NCBI GenBank assembly: GCA_913041945.1 | Contig: CAJWIT010000006.1 | Span: 1 to 59,208 of the forward strand | From: an uncultured Fidelibacterota bacterium | GTDB lineage: Bacteria; Fidelibacterota; Marinisomatia; Marinisomatales; UBA8229 | Direction of reading: 5' to 3' | DNA: 59,208 bases | Shown: positions 46,027-55,751 of the stretch, in pieces | How positions within the stretch are numbered: position 1 is the first letter of the stretch | Layout: each line of letters begins with the position of its first letter | Notes under the pieces: model-generated | Databases searched by the model: none | What the model was told of the DNA's origin: nothing | The model's input: only the letters and a program-made list of their open reading frames with translations | Program-made: the position numbers and the translations under genes

Positions 46027-47496
46027 ATGTCTAAGGGCATTACACCGCAGAGCAAGGATTATTCTTCTTGGTATACAGATGTAGTGAGACAGTCGGAGCT
46101 TGCAGATTACGGCCCGGTGAAAGGCACCATGGTCATCAGGCCCTATGGTTTCCAGCTGTGGGATAATATCAAAGAATCATTCGATAAAATGATCAAAGCC
46201 ACAGGTCATGTGAATGCCTATTTCCCGCTTTTTATTCCAAAATCCTTTTTGGCACGGGAAGCGGAGCACGTGGAAGGGTTTGCTAAGGAGTGTGCTGTAG
46301 TAACCCACACGCGGCTTAAGGCTGATGACGAGCATGGTCTTGTGGTAGATCCAGAATCTAAATTGGCGGAGGAAATCATTGTGCGGCCTACATCAGAAAC
46401 GGTGATATGGTCCATGTACAAAAAATGGATTCAATCCTATCGCGATCTTCCCATTCTCATTAACCAATGGGCCAACGTGGTTCGCTGGGAAATGCGGACA
46501 AGGTTATTCCTTCGTACCTCAGAATTCTTATGGCAGGAAGGCCATACGGCTCATGCTACGGCTGAAGGGGCCCAAAAGGAAACACTGGACATATTGGAAC
46601 TCTACCGTCAGCTAGCAGAAGATTTTATGGCAATACCTGTTATTACAGGTTTAAAAACTGAATCTGAGAAATTTGCCGGTGCAGACAAAACATATTGTAT
46701 TGAAGCTATGATGGGTGATAAACGGGCGCTTCAAGCCGGGACATCCCATAACTTGGGACAAAATTTTGCCCGTGCTTTCGATGTTACTTTCCAAAATAAA
46801 GATAATCAGGAAGAGCTGGTTTATGCTACCAGCTGGGGTGTGAGCACTCGTCTTGTTGGGGCGGTAATTATGGCCCATGGTGATGACAAGGGTTTACGCC
46901 TGCCGCCGAAGATTGCTCCGCACCAGGTTGTAATGGTTCCTATTGCCAAAAATGAGAATGGGCACCTGAAAGTACGAGAATTTATTTCTCCTGTTTTGGA
47001 TGAAATGAGAAAAGGAGGAATTCGTATATATGAAGACTGGAGCGATAATTCTCCAGGATTTAAATTTAATGAATGGGAGATGAAAGGCGTCCCTCTCCGG
47101 CTTGAGGTGGGGCCAAGAGATATCGAAAGCGGACAAGCAGTTCTTGTTCGCCGTGATACAGGCGAAAAGATAATCCTTGAAAAAAACATGATAACAGAAC
47201 AAGCCCCCAGGTTACTTGAAGAAATTCAGAAAGGATTATTTGAACAGGCGTTGGCATTTAGAGAAAAGAACACCCATGAGGTGTCGTCGTATAGTAATTT
47301 TAGGGACACTATCAAAAATAAGGGTGGTTTTATTCGTTGTGGATGGGATGGGACACAAAAGACAGAAATGAAGATAAAAGAAGATACGAATGCAACAATC
47401 CGCTGTATTTTAAACAATGAAGATTTAAGTGGAATGAAGTGTGTTTATTCTGGGAACCCTGCAAAACATGTTGTTATCTATGGGAAAGCGTATTAA
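46027..47496 (+). CDS. proS: Prolyl-tRNA synthetase, archaeal/eukaryotic-type
   Basis: This class II synthetase (489 aa) charges tRNA-Pro. The N-terminal catalytic core has the motif 2 region WANVVRWEMRTRLFLRTSEF and the PTSETVIWSMYKKWIQSYRD region. An anticodon-binding domain (about 285-385, KIAPHQVVMVPIAKNENG) and a C-terminal domain ending in Tyr (YGKAY) complete the short ProRS form without the editing insertion domain found in E. coli-type enzymes. A ribosome site (AAGGAAAG at about 46016-46023) precedes the ATG. Confidence 0.94.
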   Translation: MSKGITPQSKDYSSWYTDVVRQSELADYGPVKGTMVIRPYGFQLWDNIKESFDKMIKATGHVNAYFPLFIPKSFLAREAEHVEGFAKECAVVTHTRLKADDEHGLVVDPESKLAEEIIVRPTSETVIWSMYKKWIQSYRDLPILINQWANVVRWEMRTRLFLRTSEFLWQEGHTAHATAEGAQKETLDILELYRQLAEDFMAIPVITGLKTESEKFAGADKTYCIEAMMGDKRALQAGTSHNLGQNFARAFDVTFQNKDNQEELVYATSWGVSTRLVGAVIMAHGDDKGLRLPPKIAPHQVVMVPIAKNENGHLKVREFISPVLDEMRKGGIRIYEDWSDNSPGFKFNEWEMKGVPLRLEVGPRDIESGQAVLVRRDTGEKIILEKNMITEQAPRLLEEIQKGLFEQALAFREKNTHEVSSYSNFRDTIKNKGGFIRCGWDGTQKTEMKIKEDTNATIRCILNNEDLSGMKCVYSGNPAKHVVIYGKAY

Positions 47497-47581
47497 TACT
47501 ATCTATTATTTATTTAACCAAAGACGATAAAACTCCCTCAAATTTATCGGCTTTGGTTTTATGTATAAACACTGAAGCATA

Positions 47582-48268
47582 ATGATTATTCATTCTCAGG
47601 CCATTGTTCTTAAAAGTTTTTCCTATAGTAATACAAGTATAATTGCAAGATGCCTTACGAGGGAAATGGGAAAAATTAGTGTTATTATTCATGGAGCAAA
47701 GAAAAAAAATCTGCAAAAATCCGCATATTTTCAACCTGCTAGTTATGTTGATTTAGTTTTTTATTTTAAAGAAACAAGGGAAATTCAAACTGTTTCAAAG
47801 GCTTCTTTTGTCCAAACATGGCCACATCTTCAGAATGATCTAAAAAAGATTGTCTATGTGCTTTCCGTGATAGAACTGACTGATAAAACAGTTATAGACC
47901 GCGATCCACATAAGGAGCTCTTTGATGAACTGGTGAGCGTGATCCGGATGTTTGATAGTAGAAACGATAGGCTTAACCTGGTGTTTTGGCATTTTGAATT
48001 AAGATTATTATCCCTCTTAGGTTTTAAACCAGACTTTGAGAAAAGGGACTTTTCAGGCCTTACTCTTCCTAATCCATTTGGAGGCCCAAACAGCCGGGAA
48101 TTACTGAATGGACTTCAGAACAATGATCCCGATTCATTAAAAGAAATTCCAATTACTAAAAAGGATAGAGCTGTGATTAGTGATTATTTAACCACCTATT
48201 TAAAATATCATTTTGATGGATTAAATAAGCTGAAGTCATTTGAGGTTTTGAAACAAATTCTTGTATGA
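47582..48268 (+). CDS. recO: DNA repair protein RecO
   Basis: RecO assists loading of RecA at gaps with RecR. The 228-aa protein has the N-terminal OB-fold (HSQAIVLKSFSYSNTSIIAR, then REMGKISVIIHGAKKK) and an all-helical C-terminal part (FDSRNDRLNLVFWHFELRLL, SLLGFKPDF). The four-Cys zinc site seen in some RecO proteins is absent. There is no strong ribosome site. The next gene starts in its stop codon (ATGA). Confidence 0.88.
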   Translation: MIIHSQAIVLKSFSYSNTSIIARCLTREMGKISVIIHGAKKKNLQKSAYFQPASYVDLVFYFKETREIQTVSKASFVQTWPHLQNDLKKIVYVLSVIELTDKTVIDRDPHKELFDELVSVIRMFDSRNDRLNLVFWHFELRLLSLLGFKPDFEKRDFSGLTLPNPFGGPNSRELLNGLQNNDPDSLKEIPITKKDRAVISDYLTTYLKYHFDGLNKLKSFEVLKQILV

Positions 48269-49128
48269 CGGAGAAGAATAAAACTTATAAGGGGATATTA
48301 TCTCGGGAAGGAGAAAAAACTTTTTTACTTGGAGAGAATGGGGAAGTTTATTTTGAAAATGAAAAAATATGGAGCGGATATCTAGATCACTGGAAAGATC
48401 AACCAGTTTGTGGCCGGATTCTTCCACAAAGAGACTATAAGGAAAACCTTCCAATTGTTATCATTTGGCCTAATGTTCCAGAGACAGAGACCCCCTTTGT
48501 AGAGCTTTATTATAATGAGCGATTAGTAAAGTACTGGGCTTCCAGCCTGGGGCATAATGCTATTAATGTAAATGGGCAAATTTTCAATTATTCTCACTTA
48601 TTGAATGAAAATGAGATTATATCTGCAGAGGAATATTTTTTTCGTCCTGCGGTTGGAGAGTTTGCTCCATCCCCCAATAACAGTGCATTTGAGATTTTGG
48701 AGGATGGGCGGGCTTACTATGATAAATTTGGCCGGAATTTTATGCGCACTATTCATGTAGTGCGGGTTGAAGGACTTGATACCAATCGCCTTTCACAGGT
48801 ATATTGTCGGGAGCTGGATGTTATTCACTCTACAAAGCCAAACCCAAAGGACTCAGAAAAATATCCTGATTTTAACCTGTTTACTCGGAGTTGCAGCACG
48901 ATTATCAGGGACGGTTTAAATGAAATTGGGTTAAAAAAGATCAAAGGGATTTTTCCCCTGGATCTCTTTGTAAATGCAGCACACTGTTTTTTAAAAACAG
49001 AAGGACTGAGCACACGTATTTATAAAAAGCCTCAACTAAAAGTGCCGGAAGCCCCCCCAAGCGTCATGACACCCCTGTTAAATTTTCGGAACCGATTGAA
49101 ACAGAAACAGTTGTCTTACGAGAATTGA
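48265..49128 (+). CDS. Unrecognised 287-aa protein, possible permuted papain-like fold
   Basis: I do not recognise a named family. Residues 1-70 look like a small beta-barrel (YKGILSREGEKTFLLGENG). The central part has His97 in SLGHNAINVNGQIFNYSH, and Cys210 follows in LFTRSCSTIIRDGLNEIG. A His before the Cys in this kind of context recalls circularly permuted NlpC/P60-like or DUF4105-like thiol enzymes, but the assignment is inference. No signal peptide is seen. The gene overlaps recO by four bases and the rhomboid gene begins one base after its stop, so the three form one transcript. Confidence 0.6.
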   Translation: MTEKNKTYKGILSREGEKTFLLGENGEVYFENEKIWSGYLDHWKDQPVCGRILPQRDYKENLPIVIIWPNVPETETPFVELYYNERLVKYWASSLGHNAINVNGQIFNYSHLLNENEIISAEEYFFRPAVGEFAPSPNNSAFEILEDGRAYYDKFGRNFMRTIHVVRVEGLDTNRLSQVYCRELDVIHSTKPNPKDSEKYPDFNLFTRSCSTIIRDGLNEIGLKKIKGIFPLDLFVNAAHCFLKTEGLSTRIYKKPQLKVPEAPPSVMTPLLNFRNRLKQKQLSYEN

Positions 49129-49129
49129 T

Positions 49130-49957
49130 ATGCGGTATCAACTTCAATCACAACACGGACAGTTTTCATGGAAACCCCGGTATTTTACCGATGCAATTAA
49201 GGTACTGATTGGAATCAATTTACTCCTTTTTGTCTTTAGGATAATTGCACAGGACCAGGTGGATCTTGCAGGAATATTTGGTTTGTCACCATCAACAATT
49301 TGGCCCATGGTTTGGCAGCCGTTTACGTATATTTTTATTCACGGAGGATTTTGGCATGTTGCTATTAATATGCTGGTGTTATGGATGTTTGGTTCAGAAA
49401 TGGAAATGATATGGGGAAAAAAGGAGTTTTTAAAATATTATTTTATTACTGGGGTTGGATCTGGACTTGCTTGGTTATTATTTAACATAGGTGCACAACA
49501 TCCTGTGGTTCTTATTGGTGCCAGCGGTGCTGTGTATGGAATTCTCATGGCTTACGGCCTCATGTTTCCAAACAGAACCGTTTATCTTTACTTTGTAGTT
49601 CCCATAAAAGTAAAATGGTTTGTACTCTTTATTGGTGCTATTGCATTCTTTTCATCTATGGGGGCAGGATCAGACATAAGTCACCTAACACATCTCTCGG
49701 GTATGATTATCGGGTATGTATATCTGAAGTCAAACAGACGCTGGCACAGCTTGTCTTTTATATTTCGAAAGAGCGTAGGTAACATTGGATACTGGATAGA
49801 TGAAAAAAAGCAGGTCAGGCGACGGAAAGCGCAACGGGAAGTGGACCGAGTATTGGATCGGATTAATGAAGTTGGATATGATAACCTGTCAGAAGATGAG
49901 AAAAATCTTCTTTATAGGGCAAGTAAAGAGCGGTCTAAAGACCGTCAAAAAGATTAG
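49130..49957 (+). CDS. Rhomboid family intramembrane serine protease
   Basis: This 275-aa protein has six membrane helices. Rhomboid signatures are visible: the helix 2 HGGFWHVAINMLVLWMFG, the catalytic Ser132 in LIGASGAVYGILMAY and His188 in HLTHLSGMIIG. It would cleave transmembrane substrates within the membrane. A basic, charged C-terminal tail (about 215-275, rich in Lys/Arg/Glu/Asp) extends into the cytosol and has a predicted coiled segment. It sits between the unrecognised 287-aa gene and ribD. Confidence 0.9.
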   Translation: MRYQLQSQHGQFSWKPRYFTDAIKVLIGINLLLFVFRIIAQDQVDLAGIFGLSPSTIWPMVWQPFTYIFIHGGFWHVAINMLVLWMFGSEMEMIWGKKEFLKYYFITGVGSGLAWLLFNIGAQHPVVLIGASGAVYGILMAYGLMFPNRTVYLYFVVPIKVKWFVLFIGAIAFFSSMGAGSDISHLTHLSGMIIGYVYLKSNRRWHSLSFIFRKSVGNIGYWIDEKKQVRRRKAQREVDRVLDRINEVGYDNLSEDEKNLLYRASKERSKDRQKD

Positions 49958-50005
49958 TTTTGATGAAGAATATTATGAACCAAGTTTGTTATTAAAATTG
50001 TACAT

Positions 50006-51088
50006 ATGTTTTTAACAGATGATAAAAAATTTATGACAAGAGCATTGAAGCTAGCGGAACTAGGGAAAGGTTATGTATCTCCAAATCCTATGGTGGGGTG
50101 TGTGTTGGTAAAAGATGGTAGTATAATAGGTGAAGGATATCATGAGAAGTTTGGCGGGCCTCATGCAGAAATTATAGCCATCCGCAATTCAAAAAAAGAC
50201 CCATCGGGCTCTACTGCATATATCACGCTGGAGCCCTGTTGTATAACCGGGAAAACACCCCCCTGCACCAAGGCGCTGATAGACAAAGATATCCAGAAGG
50301 TATATATTGCTATGCTGGACCCAAATCCCCTTGTGAATGGCAAGGGAGTAAACGAGTTGAAAAATGCAGGGATTCCAGTACACACGGGTATCCTCCACAA
50401 AAAAGCACAGCATCAGAACAAGGCATTTACTAAATGGATTACCACAGGAACACCCTGGGTGTCTGCAAAGATTGCACAATCTGCAAATGGATATATGGGG
50501 ATTGATTCGGAAAAGTCCGTCTGGCTCACAGGGGAGAAATCCCAAAAACATGCCCACCAATTACGGACACAGGTAGATGCCATCATGGTAGGACGGCAAA
50601 CGGCTCTGGTTGATAATCCAAAGCTGACGGCAAGAAAAGCTACTGGGCGGAATCCCAAACGAATTGTGGCTGACACTAATTGCACTCTCCCCATGACATT
50701 ATATTTATTTCAGGACGGGGAAGCAGAGACTATTATTCTCTGTTCTGAGGAGAAATTTGAACAGAAGCAGACAACATTCTGTAAATATATATCTACCAGG
50801 AAAGAAAACGGCTATTTATCCCCAGAACATATTTTACAAACACTGGGGAAAGAGGGCATCACATCTCTACTTATAGAGGGGGGACACAAACTGATAAATT
50901 CTTTTAAACAGGCAGATTTGATCGATGAGGTTTATGTATATACCGCACCTGATAATTTAGAAAACGCAGAACTGAAGAACCCTATTCAGATATCTTCCAA
51001 CTGGAAGATCAGGAAAGACCACGCCCTGGGTTCTGACCATCTGATTGTAGCAGAAAAAAGGAAAGAAAAATGTTTACAGGAATTGTAG
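50006..51088 (+). CDS. ribD: Bifunctional diaminohydroxyphosphoribosylaminopyrimidine deaminase / reductase
   Basis: RibD performs the deamination and side-chain reduction steps of riboflavin synthesis. The 360-aa protein has the zinc deaminase domain (HAEIIAI, then EPCCITGKTPPCTKAL) and the NADPH reductase domain (about 150-355, VSAKIAQSANGYMG, VGRQTALVDNPKLTAR, LIEGGHKLINSF). It opens the ribD-ribE-ribBA-ribH block. Only 48 bases separate it from the rhomboid gene, too short for a typical FMN riboswitch. Confidence 0.95.
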   Translation: MFLTDDKKFMTRALKLAELGKGYVSPNPMVGCVLVKDGSIIGEGYHEKFGGPHAEIIAIRNSKKDPSGSTAYITLEPCCITGKTPPCTKALIDKDIQKVYIAMLDPNPLVNGKGVNELKNAGIPVHTGILHKKAQHQNKAFTKWITTGTPWVSAKIAQSANGYMGIDSEKSVWLTGEKSQKHAHQLRTQVDAIMVGRQTALVDNPKLTARKATGRNPKRIVADTNCTLPMTLYLFQDGEAETIILCSEEKFEQKQTTFCKYISTRKENGYLSPEHILQTLGKEGITSLLIEGGHKLINSFKQADLIDEVYVYTAPDNLENAELKNPIQISSNWKIRKDHALGSDHLIVAEKRKEKCLQEL

Positions 51089-51669
51089 AAGAACTGGGCA
51101 CGCTGAAGGAGGCAGAAGACACTTCAACGGGCAAACGGTTTATGATAGCCGCCCGGCAGGTTCTTGATGAGTTAAAGATAGGCGAAAGCATTTCAGTTAA
51201 TGGTGTTTGCTTAACGGTTGTTTTTTGTGATAAAGACAGCTTCTGTTTGAATCTGGTTCATGAAACACTTGACAGGTCGAATCTGGGCGAACTAAAGATG
51301 GGTTCCCAGGTGAATTTGGAGCGGGCTCTGAAATTATCTACCAGGCTAGGCGGGCATATCCTCCAGGGGCATATTGAAACTATTGGAGTTATCCTTGAAA
51401 AGAAAAAAGACGGAGACGGTGCCATGATTACAGTTCGTCTGGATTCACAATGGATGAAGTATTGTATCCCGAAAGGATCCATTGCATTAGATGGGATTTC
51501 TCTTACGATCGCATCCATATCAGAAAACATTATCAAAGTGGCACTTATTCCCCATACATTAGACCAAACCACGCTTGGGATTAAAGATAAATCCGATACG
51601 GTGAACATAGAAACAGATATCATAGGTAAATATGTAGAAAGCCTGCTCTATCAACAGTCAAATGTCTAA
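51070..51669 (+). CDS. ribE: Riboflavin synthase alpha chain
   Basis: RibE dismutates two 6,7-dimethyl-8-ribityllumazine molecules to riboflavin. The 199-aa protein starts MFTGIVEELG, as nearly all members do, and contains two repeated lumazine-binding domains (SVNGVCLTVV in the first, ALDGISLTIASI in the second). It overlaps ribD by 19 bases and ribBA by eight. Confidence 0.96.
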   Translation: MFTGIVEELGTLKEAEDTSTGKRFMIAARQVLDELKIGESISVNGVCLTVVFCDKDSFCLNLVHETLDRSNLGELKMGSQVNLERALKLSTRLGGHILQGHIETIGVILEKKKDGDGAMITVRLDSQWMKYCIPKGSIALDGISLTIASISENIIKVALIPHTLDQTTLGIKDKSDTVNIETDIIGKYVESLLYQQSNV

Positions 51670-52888
51670 TTTTAAAAAAACATTAGAGGCAATTGAAGAA
51701 TTCCGCGCCGGGAAAATGATCATTGTATCTGATGACAAGGAAAGGGAAAACGAGGGGGATTTTTTTGTAGCTGCTGAAAAAGCAACACCTGAAGACATTA
51801 ATTTTATGATGAAACATGGGAGGGGCCTTATTTGTATGCCAATTGACAATACGATCGCCAACAGACTTCATTTAAGCCCCATGGTGTCCACGAACACTTC
51901 TCTGCATGAGACAAAGTTTACAGTTAGTGTGGATGCACTTTCTAATGTGACAACGGGAATATCTGCCAAAGATAGATGGCAGACAGTTCAAGTTATTCTT
52001 GATGAAAATTCTAAACCAACAGATCTTGCAAGGCCGGGACATCTCTTCCCTCTTGTAGGAGAAAAAGGCGGTGTTTTAAGAAGGGCCGGCCATACCGAAG
52101 CATGTCTGGACCTTACACGCCTGGCTGGTTTGGTCCCTGCAGCACTCTTGGTAGAAATTGTTGATGAAGATGGCTCAATGGCCAGACCAAAAAGGCTTAG
52201 AGAAATTGCAAAAGAGCACGGCTTATCATTAATAAGTATTGCAGACCTGATAGAATATAGAAGAAGGCATGATAAGCTTATAAAAGAAATTGTGACTGTA
52301 CCTTTGCCAAGTAAATTTGGTGATTTTAAAATTAGGTTATTTGAAGATATGATTTATCGAGATCACCACATTGCTTTAATAAAAGGAGATATAGATATTA
52401 ATGATGAGGTTTTAGTTAGGGTTCATTCTCAATGTATTACAGGTGATATTTTTTCTTCAAAACGATGTGATTGCGGTGAACAGCTGGAAATTTCTTTAAG
52501 AAAAATTGAGGAGTCAAAAAAGGGTGTTTTTATATATCTAAGACAGGAAGGAAGGGGAATTGGTTTAAAAAACAAGCTTTTTGCATATCAATTGCAGGAC
52601 GAAGGGCTGGACACTGTTGAGGCCAATCATAAACTGGGTTTTCCTGCAGATTTGAGAGAATATGGTATTGGAGCGCAAATATTAAGAGAGTGTAATGTGA
52701 GGCGAATGAAACTGCTTACAAATAATCCTAAAAAGTTGGTAGGGCTTGAGGGATATAATTTGGAAATTATTGGAAGAGAGTCCATTGAGACAATCCCAAC
52801 AGCGGAAAACAAAAAATACTTGTTTACAAAAAAACACAAGCTTGGTCATTTTATTAGTAGTGAAGATGCTGAAGAAAGAGAAAAATAA
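51662..52888 (+). CDS. ribBA: 3,4-DHBP synthase / GTP cyclohydrolase II
   Basis: This 408-aa fusion supplies both riboflavin precursors. Residues 1-205 are DHBP synthase (DDKERENEGDFFVAAEKA, GRPGHLFPL-like ARPGHLFPLVGEKGGVLRRA, GHTEACLDL). Residues 210-405 are GTP cyclohydrolase II with the zinc ligands in SSKRCDCGEQLE and the GTP segment RQEGRGIGLKNK. Both sets of motifs look intact, so both activities are expected. ribH begins 23 bases inside its 3' end. Confidence 0.95.
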   Translation: MSNFKKTLEAIEEFRAGKMIIVSDDKERENEGDFFVAAEKATPEDINFMMKHGRGLICMPIDNTIANRLHLSPMVSTNTSLHETKFTVSVDALSNVTTGISAKDRWQTVQVILDENSKPTDLARPGHLFPLVGEKGGVLRRAGHTEACLDLTRLAGLVPAALLVEIVDEDGSMARPKRLREIAKEHGLSLISIADLIEYRRRHDKLIKEIVTVPLPSKFGDFKIRLFEDMIYRDHHIALIKGDIDINDEVLVRVHSQCITGDIFSSKRCDCGEQLEISLRKIEESKKGVFIYLRQEGRGIGLKNKLFAYQLQDEGLDTVEANHKLGFPADLREYGIGAQILRECNVRRMKLLTNNPKKLVGLEGYNLEIIGRESIETIPTAENKKYLFTKKHKLGHFISSEDAEEREK

Positions 52889-53327
52889 AATTGCAATTAT
52901 CGTGAGTGATTTTAATAAGAAAATCACCCAGGAACTCCTAAAGGGAACGCTGGAGACATTAGAACAGCATTCTATCTATAAAGAAAATATAATGGTAATA
53001 AAGGTATCAGGTGCACTAGAGATACCAGGTACAATCAATATGATAATAAAATATAATGCTCCGGAGGTTATTATTGCTTTAGGTGCTGTGATTAAAGGGG
53101 AAACAGCTCATTTTGAAACGGTTGCTAAAAACTCATCTCGTTTGATTTCACAACTATCCATTCAACATGAAATTCCTATAATTAACGGAGTGTTAACTAC
53201 CTATGATGTGTCTCAGGCAATTGAAAGGGCGAGTATACAAAAAAAGAACAAAGGCGCAGAGTTTGCACGCGCCGCAATACAGATGCTTAATACATATGAT
53301 GATATTAAGCACTCGCAACAGGCGTGA
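52866..53327 (+). CDS. ribH: 6,7-dimethyl-8-ribityllumazine synthase
   Basis: RibH condenses the ribityl-pyrimidinedione with DHBP. I chose the ATG at 52866 (153 aa), overlapping ribBA by 23 bases; an in-frame start further upstream would add 40 residues lacking family sequence. Features are VSDFNKKITQELLKG, VSGALEIPGTINMI and IALGAVIKGETAHFETVAK with the conserved His. It is a typical length for the icosahedral type and ends the riboflavin block. Confidence 0.95.
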   Translation: MLKKEKNKIAIIVSDFNKKITQELLKGTLETLEQHSIYKENIMVIKVSGALEIPGTINMIIKYNAPEVIIALGAVIKGETAHFETVAKNSSRLISQLSIQHEIPIINGVLTTYDVSQAIERASIQKKNKGAEFARAAIQMLNTYDDIKHSQQA

Positions 53328-53333
53328 GGAACC

Positions 53334-53356
53334 TGTTTATCTTCTTCGATTAAACA
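53334..53356. terminator. Hairpin between convergent rib and pan transcripts
   Basis: TGTTTATC and GATTAAACA form an eight-pair stem with one bulged base around a TTCTTC loop, within the 42-base space between the stops of ribH and panD. It could end transcription in both directions. The flanking T tracts are short, so confidence is modest. Confidence 0.4.
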
Positions 53357-53369
53357 AAGGATAGCTAGA

Positions 53370-53735
53370 TTAGGATTTTAGATTTTTAACAGATTGGATT
53401 TGATTTTTTTTATCAACAAAAACTAACATTGGTTGATGCCCCTCTGCTTCTTCCTCAGAACAGAATACATAGCTGGCAATAATAATTAAATCCCCTGGCT
53501 GAGTTCGTCGTGCGGCAGCACCATTTACACCAACCTCTCCCGGACGATTCCCCTTGATAACATAGGTAGAGATACGCTCTCCGGTGTTAATGTTATAAAT
53601 GTCTACCTTTTCAAACAGTTGTAGCCCTGCGGCAGAAATAAGATCCGGATCTATGGAAACAGACCCCTCATAATGCAGATCTGCATCGGTCACAGTTGCC
53701 CGATGGATTTTTGATTTCAATAATGTTAATTGCAT
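53370..53735 (-). CDS. panD: Aspartate 1-decarboxylase (pyruvoyl-dependent)
   Basis: PanD makes beta-alanine from aspartate for pantothenate. The 121-aa proenzyme has the self-cleavage site Gly-Ser in [13 protein letters not shown] (Ser25-equivalent becomes the pyruvoyl group) and the [20 protein letters not shown] segment, all conserved. It is the last gene of the pantothenate block and starts 13 bases after the coaX stop. Confidence 0.95.
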   Translation of the reverse strand: MQLTLLKSKIHRATVTDADLHYEGSVSIDPDLISAAGLQLFEKVDIYNINTGERISTYVIKGNRPGEVGVNGAAARRTQPGDLIIIASYVFCSEEEAEGHQPMLVFVDKKNQIQSVKNLKS

Positions 53736-53748
53736 GGTTGGCCTTTTG

Positions 53749-54519
53749 TTATGAATTAAGCTTTAATGCTTTGTAAAGTCCTTGGAGAGCCAGATCAGGA
53801 ACTATAACGTCCAATAAGTTTGTGTCTTCAAAAAGACTCGAAAAGCCGCCGGTTCCAATGGAAAAAGGAACATCCCCCTGAAATTCCTCTTTGACAATTC
53901 GGTCTTTTAATTCATTTATAATTCCTATATGTCCAAAATAAAGCCCAGATTGAATACTTTCGGGGGTTGTTTTCCCTACCACATGGTCACAAGCTTTAAT
54001 TTCAACAGCTTTTAGTTTGGCTGTCTTCTTTTCGAGGACCTCCATAGAGATTCGCAATCCAGGAAGAATGATGCCCCCAAGGTATTCTTTCTTTTTTGAA
54101 ACGATACAAAAGGTGGTAGCGGTTCCGAAGTCTATTATAATAAAATTTTTATTTGGATATAATTCTATTCCTGCAATAGCATTTGCTATTCGGTCAGCTC
54201 CAACATCTTGTGGATTATTATACTTAATTTTCAAGCCTGTCCGCGTGCCGGCCTGAAGTTGAAATGGGCTGATGTTAAAATATTTAATACAGGCGCTGCG
54301 AATAGAATATATAGCATCAGGAACAACAGAACACATGGAGATCATTATTATAGACTCTGAACTGAGTCCGTTTTCCTTTAATACACCCCTTAAAAACAAG
54401 CCGTATTCATCGGATGATGCGAGAGGTCTCGTCGTTTTTCTGAATTGAAGAATTAGTTTATTTTCCTCAAACACCCCGCCGTGGATGTGAGTATTGCCAA
54501 TATCAAGACATAAAATCAT
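53749..54519 (-). CDS. coaX: Type III pantothenate kinase
   Basis: CoaX phosphorylates pantothenate, the first step of CoA synthesis from the vitamin. The 256-aa ASKHA-fold protein has [15 protein letters not shown] (phosphate 1), [25 protein letters not shown] and [13 protein letters not shown]. Type III kinases are insensitive to CoA feedback. It overlaps coaBC by four bases (ATGA). Confidence 0.94.
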   Translation of the reverse strand: MILCLDIGNTHIHGGVFEENKLILQFRKTTRPLASSDEYGLFLRGVLKENGLSSESIIMISMCSVVPDAIYSIRSACIKYFNISPFQLQAGTRTGLKIKYNNPQDVGADRIANAIAGIELYPNKNFIIIDFGTATTFCIVSKKKEYLGGIILPGLRISMEVLEKKTAKLKAVEIKACDHVVGKTTPESIQSGLYFGHIGIINELKDRIVKEEFQGDVPFSIGTGGFSSLFEDTNLLDVIVPDLALQGLYKALKLNS

Positions 54520-55751
54520 AATGTTTTTTTCTCTAGTTGGGCAAGAAGAATGTCCTCAAGTTTTTCTGCCAGTTCTTCAGCGGTATCGACAATTCCCAAT
54601 GAGGATTTTTGGGAAAAAAGCTGAAAGTGTTTTTGCTCTGAATTTTTGCGTGTGGAAAAATCATTTAGAACAACAATATCTGCTTTTGAATGATCAAATA
54701 ATTTATGTACGGCACTGTTTTTGTCTTTTTTGTTATCATTGTAAGTAAGCTTGAAAGCTACCAGGACAGCCTTCTGAGCTTTCGGATGAGATTTAAATTT
54801 ATCCACCAGCTTTGGGTTTGCTTCAAGTTTAAGAATTGCTGAATTTGATGATGGTAGTTTTTCTGGAAGGGGCAAATGGAATTGTTGTCCGTTTATGTCC
54901 ATAGCCACAGGAGAGTAGTCGCTTACTGCGGCAGCATGGATGATGGCATCAAATGTATTAGAATTTATTATGTCGTTGATTTTTTTATCTAAGCCAGAGA
55001 AATTAGCAAATGATATTGTCTCCTTGGTACCCCCTGGGCAGGCGATTCCCGAAGCGTGAAGGCAGGTTACAGCGTGGCCCCTCTGGATAAAATATTGTGC
55101 TAATTTTATTCCAGTTTTACCAGTGCTCATATTTGTCAAATGTCGGACTCCGTCAATGGATTCTTGAGTTCCCCCATAAGTAATTAGGACAGACAAAGAA
55201 TTAACTGCTGGACAATGAAGCTGGTTTATCAGTTTCTTGTATATGATTTCTGGTTCCAACATTTTGCCATCTCCACTGTCTCCACAAGCAAGAGACCCTG
55301 ATGCAGTGGAGAGAACGTGAACACCCCACCTTCGGAGAGTTTTGAATGAACATTTTGTTGCTGGGTGACGAAGCATTTTGGTGTTCATAGCAGGTGCAAT
55401 TAGATATGGTTTTGTCCAGTCATGAGCAAGGAAAAGAGCTGTGACAAGGCTGTCTCCCATGCCAGCCGCCAGCCGATTGATTGTGTTGGCTGTAGCCGGA
55501 GCTAAGAGGGTTATATCTGCCCATTTGGCAAGATTGATATGATCCATCATTTGCCCTGATTCGAACATATCTGAATAAACGGGTTTTCCAGTGAGCCCCT
55601 CTAGGGTTGCAGGTCCGATAAATTGTAGTGCACTTTTTGTGGCAACAGTCTGAACCTCGAAACCATTCTGTATCAGCTTTGAAATGAGAACACCAATTTT
55701 ATAGGCTGCAATGGAGCCCGAGATTTTCAGAAGGATTTTATTGTTTGACAT
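54516..55751 (-). CDS. coaBC: Phosphopantothenoylcysteine synthetase / decarboxylase
   Basis: CoaBC turns 4'-phosphopantothenate into 4'-phosphopantetheine by way of a cysteine adduct. The N-terminal flavoprotein decarboxylase (about 1-180) has [12 protein letters not shown] and the [14 protein letters not shown] segment. The C-terminal synthetase (about 185-411) has [19 protein letters not shown] with STGKTG, and AAVSDYSP near 288. I chose the ATG at 55751; a TTG two codons upstream also fits. It overlaps panC by 14 bases. Confidence 0.95.
   Translation of the reverse strand: MSNNKILLKISGSIAAYKIGVLISKLIQNGFEVQTVATKSALQFIGPATLEGLTGKPVYSDMFESGQMMDHINLAKWADITLLAPATANTINRLAAGMGDSLVTALFLAHDWTKPYLIAPAMNTKMLRHPATKCSFKTLRRWGVHVLSTASGSLACGDSGDGKMLEPEIIYKKLINQLHCPAVNSLSVLITYGGTQESIDGVRHLTNMSTGKTGIKLAQYFIQRGHAVTCLHASGIACPGGTKETISFANFSGLDKKINDIINSNTFDAIIHAAAVSDYSPVAMDINGQQFHLPLPEKLPSSNSAILKLEANPKLVDKFKSHPKAQKAVLVAFKLTYNDNKKDKNSAVHKLFDHSKADIVVLNDFSTRKNSEQKHFQLFSQKSSLGIVDTAEELAEKLEDILLAQLEKKTL

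Noticed and set aside
46200-46600. Bacterial-type ProRS with an editing insertion domain
   Set aside because: The sequence between the catalytic motifs is short and the C-terminal Tyr form is seen, so it fits the shorter archaeal/eukaryotic-like type.
52746-52865. Longer N-terminus for RibH (40 extra residues)
   Set aside because: The extra residues are out-of-frame reading of ribBA and lack family sequence; the ATG at 52866 gives a normal 153-aa protein.
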